64,000 nucleotides of DNA from positions 992,001 to 1,056,000 of the forward strand of contig CAUEEP010000736.1 in assembly GCA_958450365.1 (NCBI GenBank), written 5' to 3'. The position numbers and the translations under genes are program-made. The notes under the pieces were generated by a model. That model saw only the letters and a list, made by a program, of their open reading frames with translations. It was not told where the DNA came from and ran no database searches. Shown here piece after piece: positions 55,488-64,000 of this stretch. Within the stretch, counting starts at the first letter, position 1; each line of letters opens with the position of its first letter. The DNA is from Mesorhabditis belari. Its lineage: Eukaryota; Nematoda; Chromadorea; Rhabditida; Rhabditidae.

Positions 55488-57658
55488 TTAGTCCAAAGTG
55501 ATGCACTCTTTGGATTTGATGACGTTGCATTTGATGACGTTGGATTTGATGCCGATCGTGAACTTCTAAAGAAATCCGATGATGTGATAGAAACCTCTTA
55601 CTATTAATTACATGATTACTATTAATTATTAAGTACATAACTACATGACACGCGCTCACCTTTTTGGCCCTCAAAGCCTCACTGATTGATTGAACTGGAG
55701 CTGGACGTTTTGTAGCGAAGTTTTGAAGCGGCAAACTCGAGCGACCCAAAACCGACGAGGAGCTTGAAGGAGCATTTTCTTTAAATTTTATTAATACGTG
55801 AGTTAATGAACAAGTTACCGATACGGGTCAGAGCACGATCACCAAGACGATGAATTGAGCCGCCAAGTCCATCCGAACCACTTTTGGAAACATTTTTGGT
55901 CTTAACAGCTAAAGAAAGAATAGAAAAAAACACGTTATTTCTACCTGAAGGTCCATCCATAACATTTTTGAACGACATAGTCCCACTTGTAGTAGCTAAA
56001 AGCAACAGAGTTTAAAAAGCAAAACATCCTTTAGACCTGAAGGCAATACTCGTCGAGTGAGTCCTTTTGGAACACGAATCTTGTCAAACTCATCAACATT
56101 CGATGTTCTGAAAAATTATAGTGAAAAGGAAATTGTAGTTACTCGATGTCAATCAGAAGAGGAAGTTGTTGCACTGAAGTGCTCGCTCCTTTGTTATCCC
56201 CAGACATCCATCCAAAAAATATAATTTTATGTCAGTAAGAATGCTCGCTAACTTTTTCTTCTCCTCGGACCATGTGGGCTTCTTTGTAGCTTCGGTTTTA
56301 AAAGACATAACAGGGCCTTTACCCTAAAAAAAGATATAAATAAAAGTATATAAATATAAATACCCTCATTGCTGACTTCAAAACGCTATCACTGATAGAT
56401 CCGTTGAATACATCTAAGGAGTCTCTGCGTGGGGGGCTAAAGTTTGCCAACTAATTTTATCACACATAAAGCCAAGATACCTGAGAGCCAATAGCTTTTT
56501 AATTTTTGGATTCTGAGGTGTTGTCACTCCTTGATGTTTGCATTCTTCCTAAATCAATTGTTAAGGCCAAACTAGCAAACTTTATTGAGATATTAAAAAA
56601 ACTCACAGTGAGCGTGCGCACCGCCTCTTGCAAATGTTTCTTCTCCATTTCAAGTTCAGAAAGCCTAAAGCAAACTGCAATTTTTTTTTAGAAAACTTCA
56701 ACCTTTTATTCTTCGCTTCCAGATCTTGTGCCATTTTACGACATTTCTTCTTTTCTGCGTCAAGAGCCCTATACAATTTAATACAATAAATTAAGCGCAA
56801 ATTCGTACCGAGATTGAAGCTCCATAAATTTGCCTGAGTCTGGATCTCCTCTCGTATTAATATACGCCTCAATGGCCTCAACCGGCTTGCTTCCACGGAA
56901 TAAATCCTTGTAACTAAATTTAACTCATTAAACCTATTATTTCTGCAAATCCCACAAATCACTAGCTTCAAGCTGTTGCTTTAAGAGCTTGTTCTCGCTC
57001 TTCGTTTCATTAACGTCGTGTAGCATGGATCGAACTTGCAATAATTCAGCCTCTTTTAACACGAGTTTCCTTAAGAGATCTATTGATGCACATTGTCACA
57101 AACTTACTGAGTAGCCTTTTTCGCCGTCCTTTTTTCACTTGCAGCCTAAAGCATAATATATTCATCGAACAAAAATAATTCTCACAAGAGTTTCTAGTTT
57201 AATCCGGCGATCAATTTCCATAGAGAGATCCTTCTTTGCCTTCGATTCTTTAGCAGCAACATCATCCAAACGAGCTTGTAAGTCCTCGTTCTAAAATGCC
57301 ATTAAAGTAAAAAACAGGAAGAAAAAATACTTTGGCCAGTAGAGCTTCACCACTCTCCTGTGTTGTCACGTTCAAAGTATCATTCAAGCCGCCCATATCG
57401 AAAAAAATACGAGTAACATCTTTTGCGCGACATCTTCCCCGACAATTCGGGCATCCTCGACCAGGTGTCTAAAAATGCTAGAATGACACAACCCGCCACT
57501 CAAAGGTTATTTAACTATCCGCTTTATTCAGGTCAAAAACCCACATCTAGCCACTGTCGGATGCACTGCTCGTGAAACGTGTGTCCACATGGTAAAGCAG
57601 AGACTGTTGTCGGCGTGAATGCTGAGTAACAAATGATGCACTGACCGCGTAAAGACAT
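55488..57658 (-). CDS. TRAIP-like RING E3 ubiquitin ligase, fullest copy
   Basis: Start at 57658 follows a TTTTAG acceptor (candidate trans-splice site). First exons 57545-57658, 57331-57468 and 57186-57290 are whole codons in phase 0, then about ten more down to a stop at 55488. Residues 7-50 are a RING-H2 finger (CIIC, CGHTFHEQC, CPNCRGRC) and TRIFFDMGGLND matches the stretch behind the RING of TRAIP. A long coiled coil follows (DLQARLDDVAAKESKAKKDL; KKHLQEAVRTLTV), then a Ser/Gly-rich part (GSDGLGGSIHRLGDRALTRI) and a basic Pro-containing tail (FATKRPAPVQSISEALRAKK). TRAIP proteins ubiquitylate the replisome and act in mitosis (family knowledge). It lies 344 bases downstream of the ndc-80 stop on the same strand. 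Some internal exon borders in 55.9-56.5 kb are uncertain. It has one coiled-coil unit where the 37645 gene has four. Confidence 0.75.
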
Positions 57659-58001
57659 CAAGTCTAAAAGATTCAAGTTCTATAGCCTATCAGAAACAAG
57701 TTTAGTGTCGCTAACCAAATTTCAGCTCTGAACCTACAACAAGATTTAATTAGAGATTCAACTTTTGCAAAATAAAAAGCTGTGAATGAATAATCTTGCT
57801 TATAATAACCAATAGAACGTGAAACGATTTATTTACAAACGAGCCTTTGAAACTGATTGATAAGAGAAATTACGATTTCGCGAAAAAAGAAATAAATCCC
57901 AAATAGTTAGAAAACCTCAAAGAATAGTTGTCATTAGCACAAATAGTTAGGAGCATAATACAAAGCAAGTGTCATATAAAAATCAATGCAAGTGAAAAGA
58001 T

Positions 58002-60554
58002 TTAAAGCATAAATCGATTATTTTCCTTGTCATCTTCTTTATTGAATTCTGCGACCTCAGTTGTATGCTTTGCAATTTCCCTCGCGATTTTCTCAGCATC
58101 CGCGTTTATAAGTTCATCAATTCCCTAAAAAGATCAGGTATGCTAATCACATATTTACTAACACTTACCAAACACTTTTCGGTAATTCCACTAAGTTTGG
58201 CGAGATGCTCGAGTGCACGATCAGAAAGATTGAGCTAAAAGACAAAATTAGCAATAGAGAAGGTTCAAACAAACAGCATGCTCTGACAAAATCGTTGCTT
58301 GTTTTTGTTCCATAACTTGTAGTTGCTTCAATTCGGTGTCGAGGCGACTCAATTCGGTCCTAAAATATTCTTGATCAGTGTCCTTTTAAAATTCATACTT
58401 TTTGTCGGCAAATCTCTCCAGTTCTTGTTGGCGGTCTTCCAACTCGATTTCCAACATTTTTCGAGCATTGTCCCATTGCTTAATCACATTGGAAATTTGC
58501 TTATAAACGTAAACAAACCTCACAAATCCTTAAACGCTGGCGTTCTTCCATTGCTGCGTCCTTGAGCTGATTCGAGATGCGCGATTTGATAGCTTTCAAT
58601 TCACCACTAAATAAATCTAATGCTAAATTTTACACTAAAACACAAACGTTTTAGCCTCAATCTCCTGTTTTGCTTTAGCCGATCGGGTACGTGTTTCACG
58701 GATGGCCTTCTCCAAAAGTTTGCGGATCTCGGTCAACTAAATGGAAGTGTTACTTTATTAAAAAGAATCTTTACCAATCGTGGGCATTCTGTTGCAACAG
58801 TTGAGTGAATTTCTTGCGCCGTGGCTGGTTCAGGCGTCTCTTCTTCGATATGTGAAACGCCGGCTCCATTCACTGTCATCTTTACTTCAAGCACCTCACG
58901 ATACCACTGGCGAAGAAGGGTTTTCAACTAAAAAGACAAATAAATAAATGTTAGAATATAAAATTGTACATTGTCGAGCTTTTCCCGTAAGGCCGGTCTC
59001 TCTTTCCACTTCTTCTTGCCAATTTCGTCAAGCTCGGCTTGAAACTTTTGAATTTCCTGACGAAGCTAAAAAATACATCAATAATGCTTGCTTAGGTAAA
59101 AAAATTACCGAAATATTCTCTCCTTTGACGTTGCGAGCGGCATCAGGTTGAAGTCCAAATTGGGTCGCTTGTGCTTCAATACGTTTCTCATTATCAAGTA
59201 CCTGGATATGTTATTTAAAAGATTTTTTCACTGTATTTACCTTTTGCTGTACTTTCGCTAAGCCGTCTTCACATAACTCGAGATCTTTCTTTACTTCGTT
59301 CTAAAAGAGATCAGTTACGTGCTAAAGTCAAAAATAAACTCACCAATTTATGCTCTTGAGCGGCTTTCTGTGCCTGGAGTTCCATAAGGTAACTACGTTG
59401 AGATCTCACATCACCTTGAAGCGCCAAAATATCTCCCTTCAAGGCTTTTTCCAGATCGTTGTTTCCCTAAAGTTTGAGTTTATAATTTTTTTTGTAAACG
59501 CGATGAAAATGCAATCAATGCCTACCTCTTCTTTGATAATCTTAATTTCTTGTTGCAAGAGATCGATTTGTTCTTTCAGTTCGTTCGTTTGAACTCCTTG
59601 TAAGACACCGTCACGTAATTGCACGCGTAAACGATGGGTGTGGCTACAAGAAGTTGTACACAAAATATCCCTCAAAGTAAATACCTTTTCATGAAATTGT
59701 CGTCGATTCTCATATCATTATCGACAGCACTGCGGAAGATATTTTGCTTGAAGAGATATTTCAACTAAAATTTTATGTAATAGTGTGATAAAATCTGAAT
59801 ATACCGTTGCTTTAGTGGCAGTTTCTGTAGTCCTTGATCCGAGCAAAATATCTTGAGCTGTAACTCGCTCAGACAACTAAAAAAACACAATCAAATGTAA
59901 CAGAGCGCAAAACTTTCTCACCATAACGTGATCGACCAACCAGACAAGGGCTCCAAAAATTTGGGACCATGCATGAGAAGCGCCCACAGTTTTCAAGCTT
60001 GAACCCTTCAGAACGTATGGATAGCCAAGACGAACGAAAATCGTCGGCACCTAAACATAAGCTACATCTTTTTATTTCATATACCCACAAACCTCATCTT
60101 CAATTTTCCCCGTGATACGAAAATTTGAATCGTAATGCTGGTAGATACACTCAAAAATGGTGATAAAATCCCTGTTTGATGGACTGCGAATGATGCGCTC
60201 GGGGATGTCGCTCATTCCGCATTGTTCGACGAGAAATGTGTGAATCTTGCTCACCATCTGAGCTTTAAATCCCGGATCGTTGAATGGGCGTGGATCCTAG
60301 TTTAAAATGTAAGAACAAACAAGTGTAAATATTAACCTTTGTAGAAATCGGTTTGAAAAAAGATGATCGTCGAGCTGAGCTCAGTGCGTCCATAGGCATA
60401 GCCGCTCGGCCATTAAGATTGCCACTAAACATACAATTGTTAAGTTTTAAAGCTTGTAAACAACTCACGGTGTCCTAGACTGATGAAGTCCCGAAGGTTG
60501 AACGCTGATACGCCGGCTTGAGGTGGGAGTCGGAAAATTTGGCGCCGGCCTCAT
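58002..60554 (-). CDS. ndc-80: NDC80/HEC1 kinetochore protein
   Basis: About 18 exons, the first being 60469-60554, 60337-60424, 60093-60296 and 59922-60050 with matching phases; stop at 58002; about 600 residues, close to the worm protein. A TTTAG acceptor two bases before the ATG is typical of nematode spliced-leader addition. The N-terminal tail is basic and Ser/Pro-rich (TPTSSRRISVQPSGLHQSRT), as in the microtubule-binding, Aurora-B-regulated tail. The calponin-homology domain follows with its signature: DPRPFNDPGF, IFVRLGYPYVLKGSSLKTVG, and ALVWLVDHVM. The rest is coiled coil (VQTNELKEQIDLLQQEIKII; ELKAIKSRISNQLKDAAMEE) that pairs with NUF2. It couples kinetochores to spindle microtubules. 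The two or three exons at 58.2-58.6 kb have less certain donors. Confidence 0.92.
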
Positions 60555-60957
60555 ATCTAAATCAAGATAAATCACCAAATGTTTGCAAATTTTAAACGAG
60601 TACGTAAGAGAACACAACTTAAAGCAAAAGGATTTATGTTTACGTAGCTAGAAAAGAGAAATCAACCTATGCTGTTCAAAAAGCAAGGATTCGCTCCACC
60701 TATGCCTGTGTTCAGAGGCTTTTCTCGTAGTCTAATAGTTAGTTTGCTGCGGCACTAGCGATTCTAGATAAAATCTATTGCAGGTAAAGTCAACAGCCAT
60801 TTTCAAAGCTTCTTAAAAGGTTTAATTAGTTAAATTGTTCTAAAATCTGTTGCACACAAGAATGAACAATTGCAAAATTCTTAAAGCACCAAATTACCTA
60901 GGTATGTAATAGAAATTGCTTTAAAAAAAGGGCAACGAATGTAACAAAAACTGAACT

Positions 60958-61146
60958 GACCTTTTGAAATTAAGCTAATGGCGGAATACACAAAGCAATT
61001 TTTGAATATATGATATATGCAAATCATAAAAGACTTCCTGACTTACAAAATCCACTTTTGGAGCAGTCACGCAGTCTTTTAATGGAGCAGTTTTTTGGGT
61101 CCAAATCAGAATGAGCTTCAAGATTTGGATTTTCTTTTCTCCAGGT
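60958..61146. repeat. 189-bp direct repeat, left copy
   Basis: From ACCTTTTGAAATTAAGCTAA to GGATTTTCTTTTCTCCAG. The same sequence recurs at 61629-61816 with two or three substitutions. The two copies flank a palindromic MITE directly. Confidence 0.9.
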
Positions 61147-61148
61147 TC

Positions 61149-61628
61149 GGGAGTGGGACAAATGCGACCTTTTTTTTGCGCACCCGGACATTTGCGCACC
61201 TTTTTTTCCGCACCTTGCCCATTAGCGCACCTTTTTCGCGTTTTAAAAAAGCTCTAAAGGTAATATTAACCAATTTCTATTCCAAAAGTTGTTTTTCTAG
61301 GTAATTTTAGGGCGTAGAATCGAAATTTTGATATATCAGAGCTTGTGGAAACAAACGGACGGAGTTATACAAAGAGAAAAATCGACAATTTTCTGTAATT
61401 TGATCTAGCCGTTTTGTCTTTTAAATTGGTTCCACAAGCTCTGATATGTCAAAATTTCGATTCTACACCCTAAAATTACCTAGAAAAACAACATTTGGAA
61501 TAGAAATTGGTTAATATTAGCTTTTTAGAGCTTTAAACGTGAAAAGGTGCGCTAATGGGCAAGGTGCGGAAAAAAAGGTGCGCAAATGTCCGGGTGCACA
61601 AAAAAAAGGTCGCATTTGTCCCACTCCC
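61149..61628. mobile_element. Palindromic MITE, GGGAGTGGGACAAATGCG family
   Basis: Begins GGGAGTGGGACAAATGCGAC and ends in its complement (CCCACTCCC). The inner arms match the copy at 5526-5967 (TTTCTAGGTAATTTTAGGGC). Flanked on both sides by the 189-base direct repeat. Confidence 0.9.
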
Positions 61629-61816
61629 GACCTTTTGAAATTAAGCTAATGGCGGAATACACAAAGCAATTTTTGAATATATGATATATGCAAATCATAA
61701 AAGACTTCCTGACTTACAAAATCCACTTTTGGGGCAGTCACGCAGTCTTTTAATGGAGCAGTTTTTTGGGTCCAAATCAGAATGAGCTTCAAGATTTGCA
61801 TTTTCTTTTCTCCAGT
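61629..61816. repeat. 189-bp direct repeat, right copy
   Basis: Second copy of 60958-61146; it leads into the upstream region of the CULT gene. Confidence 0.9.
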
Positions 61817-62023
61817 TTCTCTTCAATTATGGAACCAAAATCTATCGGCGTATTATTTGAGAGAAACACGCCATTCAGGCTAGCCCAGTCCATAACCCGT
61901 TTCCCCCTTTACCACTTTAACGCACTCCACCTACCGTATCCCATTCATTCATCGCCTCTTCTCTTCCATATTTCACATACTTCGCCCCTACAAACTATGC
62001 ACAATTTGCCCTAGTTTAATTAA

Positions 62024-62967
62024 ATGGATCTCTATTTAAGGATTTTCATAGCTGTCATACTTTTCGTGTGCTTGTATGGTAAGAATTTTTAGTAAAAAAA
62101 AATTAGTTTCAAGTTTCAGCGGCTCCCATTGATTTGATATGTCGAAAATGTGGGAACACAATAACGACATCAGCTGAATTGATTAATAGAACGAGTCCAA
62201 CCAAAGCCAAATACGATTATGTGTTCCCAATTGCCGACAAGAATCTCTCGATTAGTGTTTTTGAGAATCCGGCAGGTGAGCAGATTTTGGATAGGATTGT
62301 ACTTTAGCATTAAAAAGTACAACGTAAGAAAAATAGAAATTAACAAGGTCAAATCCTCGTGTCATACTAGAATTTGAACTTTTTATAGAGTTTTAATCAT
62401 TAGAATGTTTATCGGTTCTATTTCCAGGTCAAACCTTTCACGTGGTGGCTTCGAAAACCGGGAACCTTCATTTCCAGGGAGATGTACGTTGAGGAAAAAG
62501 CTAAAGCAACTAGAAATCTTTTCGATTCTTCTTGAATCTAAATGCTATTCAAACTAAATTTGCCATTTCTGTTTCAAAACTAGAAACACATCCCCTTTCA
62601 TTTCCAGCGCCAAAACTCTTGTGTCCCTTGAAACATATAGCATTCGATGCACGAGAAAGGATGTGTTTCCATTCTAGCGTAAAGTTCATCTCAAAAATCT
62701 ATTCGATTAAGGCTTCACACGATGCTTCGTGGTTCCCCGGAATGCATTGGATCATTTGCGTGTGCTCGACGTGTAAACAACATATGGGATGGTGAGTGGA
62801 TGAGAGTTTGAAAGATCAAGCAAATGACAACGATTCTGACGTTTGTAAGCGACAATTGTAGGTACTTCAAGATGAACGACGATCCAACGAACGATAAGAA
62901 GAACTTTGTGGGACTGGTGCTCACTAACATCATCTCCGCATCTTGTAAGTTGATGGAAATTCATTAG
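62024..62967 (+). CDS. Secreted cereblon-like CULT-domain protein
   Basis: Exons 62024-62078, 62120-62275, 62428-62483, 62712-62791 and 62862-62967 sum to 453 nt (150 residues), all in phase. Residues 1-20 are a signal peptide (MDLYLRIFIAVILFVCLYAA). The rest is one CULT domain, the ligand-binding fold of cereblon: zinc pairs CRKC (26-29) and CSTC (107-110), then SWFPGMHW (95-102) and HMGWYF (113-118). Trp96, Trp102 and Trp116 keep the exact spacing (6 and 14) of the three tryptophans that form the thalidomide/uracil pocket in cereblon. No Lon-like or DDB1-binding part is present, so it is not a ubiquitin-ligase receptor. Secreted single-domain CULT proteins are known in some eukaryotes; their ligand is unclear. 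The exon 3/4 join uses acceptor GATTAAG. The final intron may instead splice from 62944 to 63874 (in phase), ending at 63935. Confidence 0.85.
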
Positions 62968-63397
62968 TTACACAAGAATGGGATGTTCGACTTTGTCTAA
63001 CAGCCATATTGATTAGAAATTAACCAACATTGAAAATACTAGTTGGGGGGCAGCTATATATTTGAGATTTTCACTTTTTCCGGAGTAATCGATGGCGCTG
63101 AGCATGAATTTTGCATTTTAACATAGATTTGCTTTTAAAAACTGCATTTTTTTTGACCTCGGTATTAACACAAAAATTTTTGTGGCAATTTCGTATACAA
63201 ATTTGGTCTTTATATGCAAAATTGCGTGTTTACATTCGACTTTGTGAGCGTTTAGCCGTAATGACGCATAGCTGGAGGTGGGTTTAGATAAGCCCGGTTT
63301 GGTGATAGATGCTGTAAATTCGGAAGTAGTTAGTGATGCGCTTGAGCTACATATCTCTAGAGAGCTTGCAGCTGATCCGGGCCTGCCAGCTGATCTA
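62968..63397. other. Downstream of the CULT gene, no gene seen
   Basis: AT-rich; no exon with good borders apart from the alternative last-exon acceptor at 63873 further on. Confidence 0.5.
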
Positions 63398-63612
63398 CCC
63401 CCACCCCGGGTCTGCTTATTTTTCAAAGCGCCCTTACTTTCAAAAAATGAGTCGTTGGTATCAAAAAATAGCTCTGAATTTCAGCTATTTTTTGATACCT
63501 AAGCGCACATTTTAGCATAAACCAGTGCCGAGAAAAACCGGTTCAAAGTTAGACTACGCAACACGCCGCACCATCATTATGGGGGTGGGGTACTATTACA
63601 GTATTTACGGTA
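63398..63612. mobile_element. MITE, ACCGTAAATACTGTAATAGTACC family, left-truncated
   Basis: The right end (GTACTATTACAGTATTTACGG plus TA) and the inner palindrome around GGTATCAAAAAATAGCT are intact, but the left terminal repeat is absent. Confidence 0.8.
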
Positions 63613-64000
63613 GTTATTGCAAAAATGAACTCCTCTAAAACCTAGATACTACCGTATTTCTACCATTTAGCATACTATACTTGGGCACTTTCAGGTTGAT
63701 TAATGTAAATTTAATAACTTATATTCTAATGTTTTAACGTTTAATATACTGTAGTTAAGTCAATGCAAATTATACAAAAAGCGGAATCAGAAAAAGAATG
63801 AGCCACCAAGAAGCTGCATTTTTGGTCAGCAAAAGTTTTTTTTTCCCATCTCTTCTGACACTATCATACACAGCTTTGAAAAAGCATTGTGTGATGTTGA
63901 AAATCTCAAAAACGATTTTTCCTGTATGGATATAAACGATGATGACGATGTAGAAATTGAAAATATTAGTTAAATTATTGTTACTTTTGTTGTTGTTGTT
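63613..64000. other. Window end; possible alternative last CULT exon at 63874-63935
   Basis: After a CATACACAG acceptor the segment reads SLKKHCVMLKISKTIFPVWI-stop in the phase left by a donor at 62944/62945. It would replace the seven residues encoded by reading through that donor. Otherwise nothing is seen. Confidence 0.3.

Overview
This window looks like nuclear DNA of a free-living rhabditid-type nematode; the species cannot be named from the sequence. The grounds are AT-rich intergenic DNA, many short introns with TTTCAG-like acceptors, acceptor-like TTTAG/TTTCTAG sites a few bases before several start codons (candidate spliced-leader sites), two U6 snRNA genes almost identical to the known nematode/metazoan U6, and worm-type protein families (ShKT repeats, a three-LamG Crumbs, a nematode-like NDC80). 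Every multi-exon gene below was assembled by hand from splice sites, and reading phase was checked exon by exon where stated.

Layout. 1-11.6 kb is gene-poor and packed with mariner relics, palindromic MITEs, minisatellites and inverted repeats. 11.6-12.8 kb (+) holds a small four-exon gene for an unrecognised 118-residue protein with an acidic tail. 14.2-33.2 kb (-) is one very large gene for a Crumbs polarity protein: signal peptide, many EGF repeats, three laminin-G domains, a transmembrane segment and the diagnostic cytoplasmic tail ending in ERLI. Its first intron is about 7.5 kb and several other introns carry MITEs. 33.4-38.9 kb holds a segmental duplication with pieces of a TRAIP-like RING/coiled-coil gene: a minus-strand pseudogene body and a plus-strand RING block lying between two inverted MITEs. 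38.9-42.5 kb is a long foldback element with a nested TA-inserted element, a polypyrimidine tract and a possible galectin relic. 42.7-48.4 kb (-) is a secreted protein with a TSP1-like module and five ShKT domains. Its introns hold a mariner, a piggyBac relic and a minisatellite. 49.3-50.1 kb holds two convergent U6 genes. 51.5-52.5 kb (-) is a TRAIP-like RING gene whose C-terminal part carries a CXC zinc domain. 55.5-57.7 kb (-) is a full-length TRAIP-like gene, and 58.0-60.6 kb (-) is ndc-80. 62.0-63.0 kb (+) encodes a secreted cereblon-like CULT-domain protein with the complete three-tryptophan pocket.

How the parts relate. NDC80 (kinetochore-microtubule coupling) and the TRAIP-like genes (a family of replication/mitosis ubiquitin ligases) are neighbours on one strand, and the TRAIP-like genes have been duplicated, rearranged and given a new domain in a MITE-rich setting. 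At least six palindromic MITE families occur. Four share related ends of the form ACCGTA...CTnTAATAG with TA at the borders, and they appear to have shaped the gene rearrangements. The most unusual items are the secreted CULT protein, the RING-CXC gene, the tandem 35-codon coiled-coil exons, and the RING block between inverted MITEs.
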